DNA of 35,814 nt from positions 1 to 35,814 of the forward strand of contig JAPLXQ010000002.1 in the NCBI GenBank assembly GCA_026395995.1, read 5' to 3'. The notes below the pieces were generated by a model. The model did not search any database, had not been told where the DNA came from, and saw only the letters and a list, made by a program, of their open reading frames with translations. Within the stretch, counting starts at the first letter, position 1; the number at the start of each line of letters is the position of its first letter. Shown in pieces: positions 8,466-16,928 of the stretch. Position numbers and translations under genes: made by a program. The DNA is from Candidatus Nomurabacteria bacterium. GTDB taxonomy: Bacteria; Patescibacteriota; Minisyncoccia; Phycocordibacterales; UBA9973.

Positions 8466-9245
8466 ATGATAAAAATAATTTCTTGGAATACAAATGGTCT
8501 GCGGGCTACTGCGAAGCAAGGATTTTTTACTCCCCTATTTAAAAGATACAAGCCTGATGTTTTGTGTTTACAAGAAACAAAAGTCGAGCCTGATCAGCTC
8601 CCTGCCGATGTTCGTAATATAAAAGGTTACGAAAGTTATTTTTCATATTCAAAATTACGAAAAGGTTATAGTGGTGTCGGTATGTATATAAAGAGTGAAT
8701 TAAAACCAAAAGAAATTTTTTATGGTATGGGAATAAAAAAGTTTGATGATGAAGGTAGAATAGTCGGTGCGAAGTTCAAAGATTACACTATTATATGTGG
8801 CTACTATCCGAACGGTGGCTCGGGTCCACATCGCCTAGAATACAAACTTGAATTTTATGACGCTTTTTTGAAATTTATTTTAAAGCTCCGCAAGAATGGC
8901 GAGAACGTTATTTTCTGTGGAGATATAAATACTGCACATGAAGCAGTCGATCTCGCTCGACCGAAGGCAAACGAAGAAAACACTGGCTTCCTCCCTATCG
9001 AACGTGCATGGATTACAAAAGTTATAAAAAATAAATTCATAGATATTTACAGGCATTTGAATCCAAATAAAAAAGATATGTATACATACTGGGATCAGAA
9101 GACTGCATCTCGTACTCGTAACGTTGGCTGGCGTATAGATTATTTTTTTGTAGATGAAAAGATTCTTCCAAAAGTTAAAAATACAGGCATGCTTTCTGAT
9201 TATATGGGTTCCGACCACTGCCCTATTTTTCTAGATTTAAAGTAA
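8466..9245 (+). CDS. xth: Exodeoxyribonuclease III / AP endonuclease
   Basis: MIKIISWNTNGLRA, CLQETKVEPDQLP, GDINTAHEAVDLARPK, RIDYFFVD, GSDHCPIFLDL. Confidence 0.95.
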   Translation: MIKIISWNTNGLRATAKQGFFTPLFKRYKPDVLCLQETKVEPDQLPADVRNIKGYESYFSYSKLRKGYSGVGMYIKSELKPKEIFYGMGIKKFDDEGRIVGAKFKDYTIICGYYPNGGSGPHRLEYKLEFYDAFLKFILKLRKNGENVIFCGDINTAHEAVDLARPKANEENTGFLPIERAWITKVIKNKFIDIYRHLNPNKKDMYTYWDQKTASRTRNVGWRIDYFFVDEKILPKVKNTGMLSDYMGSDHCPIFLDLK

Positions 9246-9283
9246 AAATTAAAATCCCGAGACACATAGTGCTCGGGTTTAAG

Positions 9284-9418
9284 TTAAATTTCTTCATCAT
9301 CTCTTTTATCATACGGCACAAACTCCTCAGTGATTTTTCCCTTCGAATGATTGTTTGATCCGTAGTGACTACGTCCTGCTTCTATTTTATAGAGCATTTT
9401 GTCTGTATCCAGATTCAC
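9284..9418 (-). CDS. Short ORF or decayed gene (44 aa with GTG start)
   Basis: VNLDTDKMLYKIEAGRSHYGSNNHSKGKITEEFVPYDKRDDEEI*; the open frame continues upstream without ATG. Not in the supplied ORF track. Confidence 0.4.
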   Translation of the reverse strand: MNLDTDKMLYKIEAGRSHYGSNNHSKGKITEEFVPYDKRDDEEI

Positions 9419-9557
9419 GGCAAATCGTACAACATCATGAAAAAATTTTTGATAAATATAAACTATGGTTGCTTTTCTGTGAATATATGGTAATGTATTA
9501 AAAGAACTTTTGTCTTAAGGTAGTGAGCCTTTTGAAAATTAAATAAAATAAAAACTC

Positions 9558-10499
9558 ATGCATATGGAAAATAGAGTAAAAGACACCTTAAGTCTTTCAA
9601 GAAAAACCTTCAAAGCAAAAAATCCAAATTCCCTATATTCAGATAATATTTTTTTTAAAATTATATATTCTCCTGTTTGGGTTATTTTGATAGCTTTCCT
9701 TTTATTATCATATTTTTTGAATTTTAGTATTTATTGGTGGCATTATCTATTGATATTTATAATCACACCACTTTTACCTCTTTTAAGAAATTTTCGTGAA
9801 AACCACAAAGAAGCAGTAAAGGTTACTAATGAAATTTTAAGAATTGAAAAAGAAAATTTAAAAAAAGAAAAGCATAAAGAGACTGTAAAAATGATGATAG
9901 TACTTAAGCAGAAAAAGAATATTGACCTACTTGAAATAAAAGCTAATTATTATGTTTTTAAAAGTATCGTTCCATATTCTTGTAAAGATACTACGAAGTC
10001 TTGCTTCATTGTATCTTTTACAGACCTAATGTATTCTGATGCCCTTCCTGAAATAACTGTAAACACTAAAAAGGTTAACATAAGTGTATTTAGTGATGAT
10101 CAGGTGTTGTGTTGGTTTGATAATAATGCCGATCAGGAATATTTACATTGGAAATGTAGTAAGTCTGAAGAAACAACATTAAACCCATACCATATTTTTT
10201 GGAGGAGTAACAATGTTTCATCGCGTTGGCAGTGTGAAGGACACACTCATGAAAAAATCGCCTTAATAAATAAAAACATTTTTCCGAATGCCGTCGAAGG
10301 TGTCGTGTATCCTTTTGATTTATTTATAAACAATAAATTTAAAGTTCGTGTTTTAGGCGAGTTTAAAAATAATAGAGGCTATATTGAAGTGAAATTACCT
10401 TCAGTTAAAAAAAATGATTGTATTAATCGTGAGTGTTTCTTGAGATTTGTTTTTGATAAATCAAAAGACTTTCCTCTCGGGAAACCAGAATTACTTTAA
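9558..10499 (+). CDS. Hypothetical membrane protein
   Basis: 313-aa ORF with two N-terminal TM segments; followed by perfect palindrome terminator. Confidence 0.65.
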   Translation: MHMENRVKDTLSLSRKTFKAKNPNSLYSDNIFFKIIYSPVWVILIAFLLLSYFLNFSIYWWHYLLIFIITPLLPLLRNFRENHKEAVKVTNEILRIEKENLKKEKHKETVKMMIVLKQKKNIDLLEIKANYYVFKSIVPYSCKDTTKSCFIVSFTDLMYSDALPEITVNTKKVNISVFSDDQVLCWFDNNADQEYLHWKCSKSEETTLNPYHIFWRSNNVSSRWQCEGHTHEKIALINKNIFPNAVEGVVYPFDLFINNKFKVRVLGEFKNNRGYIEVKLPSVKKNDCINRECFLRFVFDKSKDFPLGKPELL

Positions 10500-10508
10500 T
10501 GTGTAGTA

Positions 10509-10530
10509 TAGCGTTGCAATTGCAACGCTA
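10509..10530 (+). terminator. Intrinsic terminator (perfect 22-bp palindrome)
   Basis: tagcgttgcaattgcaacgcta followed by tttttttt. Confidence 0.8.
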
Positions 10531-10612
10531 TTTTTTTTGACTTTTAATGTGTTTATGATATCTTTAGCATAGAATAGATCATTATAGATCTTTAATACTA
10601 AAAATTTAGAAT

Positions 10613-11005
10613 ATGCCAGTCATTAAAATATTTCGCTCGGTTAAGGACCAAAAAGATACCCAAATTTCTGAATTAAAACAAGAAATCAAGGAAGTTGTGG
10701 TAAAAATAGAAGCCTTAAATTTAAAAGAAAAAAATGATGTAATAGTACTTTTCCCTTATGAAGCATCTGCTGTCTTTGAAGGAGAACAAGAAGAAATTGT
10801 TGTTGAAATATCAAACTTATTTAATAAAAAAGAGAGAACAAAAGAAGTGATAGATAAGCTGTTATACAATGTCGGGCAACTGGTAGAAGATTATTTTCCA
10901 AATGCTCGTGTGCAATGCACTGCCGAGAGTATAGATTCTACTAAGAATTTTTATATCACACCAGATGATGATGAAAAGGATGGTGGCGAAGAAGATACTG
11001 ATTAA
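10613..11005 (+). CDS. Hypothetical protein
   Basis: 130-aa ORF followed by aaaagagccaaaaggctctttttt terminator. Confidence 0.65.
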   Translation: MPVIKIFRSVKDQKDTQISELKQEIKEVVVKIEALNLKEKNDVIVLFPYEASAVFEGEQEEIVVEISNLFNKKERTKEVIDKLLYNVGQLVEDYFPNARVQCTAESIDSTKNFYITPDDDEKDGGEEDTD

Positions 11006-11108
11006 AAACAAAAGAGCCAAAAGGCTCTTTTTTATTTGCAAAAATTACAAATATGTTATAAATTCAGAAAAGAATAAACAGAACGATAGTTCGTTAAAAC
11101 TTAATAAA

Positions 11109-11603
11109 ATGAAGACTTTAAAAATATTTAGAACCATTTCTGCTATCGCTTCTTTTTTTCTTTTCTTTATAGAGATTTTTATTTTAGGAAACTATTTAAT
11201 AATATTTTTCGACACAGCTTCATTTTCAGGATCAATATTTTGTTTTTCCTCTATGATGATACTAGCTTCACTGCTATCTGTTTTTATTGAATCTTTTTGT
11301 GAGGATGATAAAGAAAATATTTTAACTAATAACATTTTCAGATTCATTTCTGCTATGCTATTCTTTGTTTTAATTGTCTGGTCATTTGTTGCATTGTTTT
11401 TAAGTGAAAAAAGTTTCTATGATTTAAATATTTTTCAAATATTTGATTTGATTATTTTTATGATAGCCGCAATTGCTAGAATTCTTGCAGAGTTTGTTTT
11501 TAGATTTAAACTAATAATAGTTCTGGAAGATAAACCAATCTCACGAGAAAGGATTATCGAATTTAATGAAAAATATTTTGACCCAAACAACCCATGGACT
11601 TAG
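11109..11603 (+). CDS. Hypothetical multi-pass membrane protein
   Basis: Start at MKTLKIFRTISAIASFFLFF inside the longer ORF; several TM segments. Confidence 0.6.
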   Translation: MKTLKIFRTISAIASFFLFFIEIFILGNYLIIFFDTASFSGSIFCFSSMMILASLLSVFIESFCEDDKENILTNNIFRFISAMLFFVLIVWSFVALFLSEKSFYDLNIFQIFDLIIFMIAAIARILAEFVFRFKLIIVLEDKPISRERIIEFNEKYFDPNNPWT

Positions 11604-11615
11604 TCTGTGGGTTTT

Positions 11616-12395
11616 TTATTTCACTTCCCCATCCAATCTCTTTGCTTCTGCCCATGCGAGCTCGTATATTTTTTTCATAGCATCCGCAATCTCTGCAGAT
11701 TCGATAATGATACCGAGCTTTTCTCTCCATGATGCGATCATTACTTTGTTATCGTAAATATTTATTTCAGGATGAAAGCCGAATTTTTCACTCGGGATTA
11801 TTAATGATTGTCTCATTTCTACATTATCTAGATTTGCTCGTTCTCTTGCATCTGCTGATTCAGGGAAAATTGCTCGAATCGGAATACCTTTTTTTGTGCG
11901 ACGTTTATAATATTCTGGAAAATAATGTGGAAGTGTTGGTTGAATATCTTCGACACTCGCATATGCCAAAATTTCTTCATGTGAACTCAAAGTATCTTCA
12001 TACACTTGTTCCAATCCGTCTTTGCCTTCATAGAATCTGATCTGTGGTCGGCCACTGACATTGTGTATCGATTTCAATTCTGGAATTATTTGTCGTGCTT
12101 CATTTAATTCATTTTGCCTTCTTTCCAATTCCCCTGTGATTAATTTTTCAATATTATCCGGAGATTCAGCGACGTATTCTTGTTTTGGCTCTTTCCCCGA
12201 GATACTTACGAGCTTTTTTGCTACTAATCTATCTAGTACATCGTACCCAGTAGTCCTATTTAAAAGTGCTTTTCGAGATATTTGTGAAACAGTTCCTTTC
12301 CCTAGCTCGAGGAGTGCAATATAAGCCACAATTTCGTTGTCAGAAAGGCCTATTATTTTGAGTTGTTTTTCAATTGGTGACAGTTCCTTTTTCAT
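11616..12395 (-). CDS. TrmB-family (archaeal-type) transcriptional regulator
   Basis: IIGLSDNEIVAYIALLELGKGTVSQISRKALLNRTTGYDVLDRLVAKKLV wHTH followed by effector-domain-like region. Confidence 0.85.
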   Translation of the reverse strand: MKKELSPIEKQLKIIGLSDNEIVAYIALLELGKGTVSQISRKALLNRTTGYDVLDRLVAKKLVSISGKEPKQEYVAESPDNIEKLITGELERRQNELNEARQIIPELKSIHNVSGRPQIRFYEGKDGLEQVYEDTLSSHEEILAYASVEDIQPTLPHYFPEYYKRRTKKGIPIRAIFPESADARERANLDNVEMRQSLIIPSEKFGFHPEINIYDNKVMIASWREKLGIIIESAEIADAMKKIYELAWAEAKRLDGEVK

Positions 12396-12491
12396 ACTTT
12401 TAAGTATATATTATTTGCTATATTTGTGTCAAGCTCATCCCACAGTATTCTATTATACCTTGTATTTAAAGGCTTTATTTGACTATACTAC

Positions 12492-12520
12492 TTGACATTT
12501 AGTATCGAACCTGCTATACT
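12492..12520 (+). promoter_or_regulatory. Sigma70-type promoter
   Basis: TTGACA - 17 nt - TATACT upstream of the ORF at 12570. Confidence 0.7.
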
Positions 12521-12569
12521 TATCTCAGAACGGTGAACTAATGATCCGATTCTTTAAAAATTAAATAAA

Positions 12570-12989
12570 ATGAAAAAATTTGTTACCTTTTATTCTTCAA
12601 TAAATGATTGTTTAATTATATTTTTACCACTTATCTGTAGTAGTATTATTTACCCTGGTTCAGCAGGAATTCTTATTTTTGAATTTTTTATAGTTTTTGT
12701 ATTACCTAAAGTAGTAAATTGGATTTTTTCCAAAAATCCTGAAGAATATGTTGACCCGCACCACGTTGTTTTGAATTTGTTTATCTTGCAATTCTTCATT
12801 GTTAATCTTTTAATTGCAGTTTTTATTTCTTCTTCTTGTTATATAAAAAATGTAAATTGTGGATATTGTGTACCAGGGTTTATTATTGATTTTTTATCTC
12901 CTAAAGAAATTGCTTTGAAGTTTGTATCAATTATTCTAGCTTTTGTAATTACTCATTTAGTTTATAGAAAAGCAAAAGAATATTTTTAA
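12570..12989 (+). CDS. Hypothetical membrane protein
   Basis: 139-aa ORF with TM segments, own promoter and terminator (12993-13021). Confidence 0.6.
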   Translation: MKKFVTFYSSINDCLIIFLPLICSSIIYPGSAGILIFEFFIVFVLPKVVNWIFSKNPEEYVDPHHVVLNLFILQFFIVNLLIAVFISSSCYIKNVNCGYCVPGFIIDFLSPKEIALKFVSIILAFVITHLVYRKAKEYF

Positions 12990-12992
12990 ACA

Positions 12993-13021
12993 AAAAAGTC
13001 AGAATTTAATTCTGACTTTTT
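12993..13021. terminator. Bidirectional intrinsic terminator
   Basis: aaaaaagtcagaatttaattctgacttttttt. Confidence 0.8.
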
Positions 13022-14554
13022 TTATTTTGTTACACCATGCTTTTTGTGTAATTGCAAAACTTCTTTTTCTTCGAGTTCTTCTTTCTTTTCTTTCGCTTTT
13101 TCTCCAAGTGCTTTTAGCTCGCTGTCCGATAGAGAATTTAATTCAACCACACGGACATCGAGGTACTCACGGACATTTTTACTTGGGTCATCAAGGACTT
13201 CTTCTAATAAAGCATTTAAAATAAAGCCCATTTTTGGACCGGCTTTTATGCCAAGTTCGTTCATTAAAATAGCCCCATCTATTTTTAATTGTGAAACAGA
13301 GATAGGGTCACGTAAACATTCTTCGATCATTGCATGATATTTGCGAAGTCTGTAAGGAGCTTCTTTTTTCTTCATACCGACACGGTCGCATTCGCGAACT
13401 TGCATCAAATCCCAAATATTAGTTTTCCCCACATTTACAATTACTCTTCGTACCGCAGATAAAGTTATAGTTTCTGTGTCAGAGAAGAACATATGATAGC
13501 GAACTAACTTTTCTACTTTTTGACATATATTTCCCGGATACTTTAATCTCTCCATTATTTTTTTTACCATTCGTGCACCGACGACTTCGTGCCCGTAGAA
13601 AGTATACTTCCCTTTTCCTCCAGCTTTTGTTCCGTCCCATCTGCGAGTGCGTGGTTTACCGATATCATGAAAGAGTGCAGAGAGCCTTATATCTAAAGGT
13701 TCATTTTTATCTGCAGCATGACCGAGTGCGTGCAGGATATGATCGAAGACATCATAAATGTGTTCACCTTTTTGTTCACAATGTATTCCCTCTTCGAGTT
13801 CAGGAATAATATGTTGCAACAATTTTAATTTTGAAAGCATTCCGATACCTGTCATCGGATATTTAGACATAATTATTTTTGAAAATTCATCACGAATTCT
13901 TTCGAAAGAAATATTTTTTATTAAGTCAGAGTTTTCCACAATTGCAGAAATTGTCTCGTGAGAAATTACGAAATCCAATTCTGTGGAAAACCTCACGGCA
14001 CGGATTAATCGCAAAGCATCCTCGTTAAACCTTTCTTTCGCATCCCCCACTGTACGGATAGTTTTGTTTTGTATGTCCTTTATACCTTCAAATAGGTCTA
14101 CTAGGTGTCCTTTAGAATTTAGCGCTAATGCGTTTATAGTGAAGTCGCGTCTTTTAAGGTCATCATTGATGCTTTGACTGAATTTAACCTCGTCTGGGTG
14201 TCTTTTATCGCTATATAAGCCCTCTATTCTATAGGGTGTCACCTCGATTATGTCGTATTTGGTTTCTTGTGAAACATCCTCTCCTGTTGTTTCACGAATA
14301 ACACATACTCCAACTGTACCGAACTTGTTCTCATAGATAGTTTTCTCGAACAAAGGCATTATCTGCTCTGGGTTGGCATTTGTCGTGATGTCCCAGTCTT
14401 TCGGTTCCCTGCCAATGATCATGTCTCTTACACATCCACCGACTAAGTACGCTTCAAAACCTCCTTTCTCTAAAGTAGTTAAAATACTTAAAACCTTTTC
14501 AGGTACTTTTTCTATTAAGTTTTTTGTAAGTGTCTCCACTTTGTTTTCGTGCAC
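13022..14554 (-). CDS. cca: CCA-adding tRNA nucleotidyltransferase / poly(A) polymerase family with HD domain
   Basis: YLVGGCVRDMIIGREPKDWDITTNANP, RRDFTINALALN, RLIRAVRF, HDIGKPRTR. GTG start at 14554 preferred; the longer ORF in the track reads through tRNA-Arg. Confidence 0.9.
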   Translation of the reverse strand: MHENKVETLTKNLIEKVPEKVLSILTTLEKGGFEAYLVGGCVRDMIIGREPKDWDITTNANPEQIMPLFEKTIYENKFGTVGVCVIRETTGEDVSQETKYDIIEVTPYRIEGLYSDKRHPDEVKFSQSINDDLKRRDFTINALALNSKGHLVDLFEGIKDIQNKTIRTVGDAKERFNEDALRLIRAVRFSTELDFVISHETISAIVENSDLIKNISFERIRDEFSKIIMSKYPMTGIGMLSKLKLLQHIIPELEEGIHCEQKGEHIYDVFDHILHALGHAADKNEPLDIRLSALFHDIGKPRTRRWDGTKAGGKGKYTFYGHEVVGARMVKKIMERLKYPGNICQKVEKLVRYHMFFSDTETITLSAVRRVIVNVGKTNIWDLMQVRECDRVGMKKKEAPYRLRKYHAMIEECLRDPISVSQLKIDGAILMNELGIKAGPKMGFILNALLEEVLDDPSKNVREYLDVRVVELNSLSDSELKALGEKAKEKKEELEEKEVLQLHKKHGVTK

Positions 14555-14567
14555 CCGGAGGGATTCG
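14549..14567 (-). repeat. Direct copy of the tRNA-Arg 3' end
   Basis: gtgcacccggagggattcg at 14549-14567 and at 14667-14685. Confidence 0.9.
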
Positions 14568-14656
14568 GCCACTACATGGCCAGGTATTTTTCCATTCTTA
14601 CTAGAATAAGGAAAAATCTTTCGAATACCCTCACAAAAGCAAATAAATTTGCTTTT
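14549..14656 (-). ncRNA. tRNA-linked three-way-junction element, Arg copy
   Basis: P0 AAAAGCAAAT-TT-ATTTGCTTTT; P1 GAGGG(T)ATTCG/CGAATCCCTC; P2 ATTTTTCC/GGAAAAAT; P3 GGCCAT-GTA-GTGGCC; its 3' end copies 19 nt of the tRNA-Arg 3' end. Confidence 0.65.
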
Positions 14657-14667
14657 TCGGTCGCTTG

Positions 14668-14739
14668 TGCACCCGGAGGGATTCGAACCCCCAACAACTG
14701 CTTCGAAGGCAGGCATGATATCCATTTCACTACGGGTGC
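14668..14739 (-). tRNA. tRNA-Arg (anticodon TCG), no encoded CCA
   Basis: Acceptor GCACCCG/CGGGTGC, discriminator A, anticodon loop CTTCGAA, T-arm GGGGG-TTCGAAT-CCCTC. Confidence 0.93.
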
Positions 14740-14845
14740 ATTAATTAGTATTAATCTTTTAATTATACATGTTTTAAAGTATTATACAAAACGAACCACT
14801 GTACTAGTTTTTAAAAGTCGAACTACTGTGTTACAATATAATAAT

Positions 14846-15502
14846 ATGAGATCAGATAAAGATAAAGCATTTAAACTTAGAAAAGAAGGTAAAACATACA
14901 GAGAACTTGAAAAACTGCTCACTATTTCACGCAGCACTCTTTCTGAGTGGTTTAAAGATGAAGAATGGTCAAAGTACATAAAAAAATCAAATTATATTAG
15001 TAACGTTAAATTAAGTACTGAAAGAATAAAAGATTTGAACGACAAGCGACAGGCGTTACTAGATAAAACATATAAATTAGTAGAAAAAGAAGCTGAGCAG
15101 GAGTTTGAAATATATAAAAATAACCCTTTATTTATGGCTGGATTGATGGTTTATGCTGGTGAAGGTGATAAAATTAATAAACATATAACAAGAGTAAGTA
15201 ATACAGATTTTTATTTACATAGGATTTTTATAGATTTTTCTGTTAAATTTTTAAATATTGTAAAAAAAGATATAAAAATTGCTCTTATAATTTATGGAGA
15301 TAATGTAGAATCAGATTGTATAGATAAATGGTCGAAAGAACTTGGTATTTTAAAGAGTAATTTTTATAAAACACAGGTAATAGTCGGAAAAGAAACAAGA
15401 AGAAAATTGCAATATGGTGTAGGAATGAGTATAATATCTGGTAAGGTTGTGGTTAAGAAAAAAGTAGTAAAATGGTTGGAGTTGTGTAAAGTTAATTTTT
15501 AA
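14846..15502 (+). CDS. HTH plus LAGLIDADG-like (homing-endonuclease-type) protein
   Basis: N-terminal HTH AFKLRKEGKTYRELEKLLTISRSTLSEWFKD; LFMAGLMVYAGEGDK resembles LAGLxDGEGx; start at 14846 preferred over 14549. Confidence 0.6.
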   Translation: MRSDKDKAFKLRKEGKTYRELEKLLTISRSTLSEWFKDEEWSKYIKKSNYISNVKLSTERIKDLNDKRQALLDKTYKLVEKEAEQEFEIYKNNPLFMAGLMVYAGEGDKINKHITRVSNTDFYLHRIFIDFSVKFLNIVKKDIKIALIIYGDNVESDCIDKWSKELGILKSNFYKTQVIVGKETRRKLQYGVGMSIISGKVVVKKKVVKWLELCKVNF

Positions 15503-15512
15503 TTATATAAAT

Positions 15513-15583
15513 GCGGTCATGGTTTAATGGTAGAATGCCTCGTTGCCAACGAGATGATGGGAGTTCGATTCTCCCTGACCGCA
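15513..15583 (+). tRNA. tRNA-Gly (anticodon GCC)
   Basis: Acceptor GCGGTCA/TGACCGC, loop TTGCCAA, T-arm GGGAG-TTCGATT-CTCCC. Confidence 0.95.
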
Positions 15584-15793
15584 CAACGAAATCAATTCAA
15601 AAACTTAGCAAGTTGTCCTTTATTTTAAACTTTATAAAACAAGGATTTTATGCAAAACTGTGGATAACTATGTGTGTATTGTTGATAAAGGACACACATT
15701 TGACTGTCTGTTAAATCAGGTAATTTCTATTTTGGCTTATATTATAAGGACATTTGGTATAAAAGACATAAAAACCCTATTTTAGCAGTAAAA

Positions 15794-15809
15794 CGTTTCA
15801 CGTGAAACA
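15794..15809. promoter_or_regulatory. parS-like site
   Basis: cgtttcacgtgaaaca matches 15 of 16 positions of the classic TGTTTCACGTGAAACA parS sequence. Confidence 0.5.
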
Positions 15810-15872
15810 CTTGGTGATTGTTAATCGTGAAACTTATTTGATTTTTCTAATTAGAGTAGTATAATTATATTA

Positions 15873-16319
15873 ATGCCAAAAGTATTTACCTCTGAAACAC
15901 AAAAGATAGGGGAAATAGGGGAGAATGTCGCCTGCAAGTTTCTCGTGAAACAAGGTTTCACTATTATTGAAAGGAATTACACTAGAAAGTACGGAGAAAT
16001 TGACATTGTCGCACAGCGACAGGAGAAACAGCTTGATAAACGTACAGGAGATGTTTCACAAGTAACAAAGATATATTTTATAGAAGTTAAGGCTGTTACA
16101 CGGGATCTGAGTGTTAATCGTGAAACACTCGACACCTGGAGACCAGAAGATAACATGCATCCCTGGAAGCTCAAACGTCTCTCAAGGACAATTCAGACGT
16201 ATTTGGTGGCAAAGAAAATCCCTGAAGATGTCGAGTGGCAGTTTGACCTTTTGGTTGTCTTTTTGGATATGAAAGCAAAGAAAGCGAGAGTAAAAATAGT
16301 CAGCGATGTTATTTTGTAG
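15873..16319 (+). CDS. yraN: YraN family (UPF0102) endonuclease-like protein
   Basis: IGEIGENVACKFLVKQGFTIIERNYTRKYGEIDIVA...IYFIEVKAV. Confidence 0.92.
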   Translation: MPKVFTSETQKIGEIGENVACKFLVKQGFTIIERNYTRKYGEIDIVAQRQEKQLDKRTGDVSQVTKIYFIEVKAVTRDLSVNRETLDTWRPEDNMHPWKLKRLSRTIQTYLVAKKIPEDVEWQFDLLVVFLDMKAKKARVKIVSDVIL

Positions 16320-16323
16320 TAAT

Positions 16324-16749
16324 ATGTTTACTATGAGTTTAGAAAGTAAAAAACATGGTCCGGTACATCATTTGGGTACTCCTATGAGTGAACATATAGG
16401 AAAACTTTCAGATGATTTTATCCCTTCAGATAAAGGTGAGAGTACAAATCCAGATGAAATAAAAAAGAAATGGAAGGGAGAAATTAATGCAAAGTTAAGA
16501 ACTTTAGAAGAGACACAGGAAAATATGTTGGTTAAATACCAAGTAGTAAAATCTCTTCTATATAAATTTGCATTAGGAACTTTAGATAAAGGTCTGTTGG
16601 CTGAAATAGGTCTCTTTATGAAAGAGCTTGAGGGGATAGATAAAGATTCTTTAGATTTTGAACCAAGTATGGAGGATCTGATAGACGAGATTGAAGTTTT
16701 TTCTGAAGAATATCTAGATAAATTTATGGAAAAAATAAAAGAGGATTAA
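16324..16749 (+). CDS. Hypothetical protein
   Basis: ORF directly downstream of yraN, acidic/coiled-coil. Confidence 0.6.
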   Translation: MFTMSLESKKHGPVHHLGTPMSEHIGKLSDDFIPSDKGESTNPDEIKKKWKGEINAKLRTLEETQENMLVKYQVVKSLLYKFALGTLDKGLLAEIGLFMKELEGIDKDSLDFEPSMEDLIDEIEVFSEEYLDKFMEKIKED

Positions 16750-16806
16750 AATATTTTCATTGTTTTTTCCTTTAAATATGTTAAGCTTATTATGTTTTTG
16801 ATACGA

Positions 16807-16877
16807 CGGGCTGTAGTATACCGGTAGTACACGTGTTTTGGGAACACGTTGACTGGGTTCGATTCCCAGCAGCCCGA
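16807..16877 (+). tRNA. tRNA-Pro (anticodon TGG)
   Basis: Acceptor CGGGCTG/CAGCCCG, loop TTTGGGA, T-arm CTGGG-TTCGATT-CCCAG. Confidence 0.95.
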
Positions 16878-16880
16878 ACT

Positions 16881-16912
16881 AGAAAAAGCACAGAGAAATC
16901 TCTGTGCTTTTT
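16881..16912 (+). terminator. Terminator downstream of tRNA-Pro
   Basis: aaaaagcacagaga-aatc-tctgtgcttttt. Confidence 0.75.
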
Positions 16913-16928
16913 CGTTGTGAGGGCTGGA

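Noticed and set aside
14555-14725. N-terminal extension of the cca ORF (MDIMPAFEAVVGGSNPSGCTSDRK...)
   Set aside because: It is a read-through of the tRNA-Arg gene and the downstream element; the conserved protein begins near VHENKVETL/VETLTKNL.
14549-14845. N-terminal extension of the plus-strand ORF 14549-15502
   Set aside because: It runs antisense through tRNA-Arg; ATG at 14846 gives the HTH domain directly.
15511-15714. 67-aa ORF
   Set aside because: Overlaps tRNA-Gly(GCC) exactly; no protein-like features.
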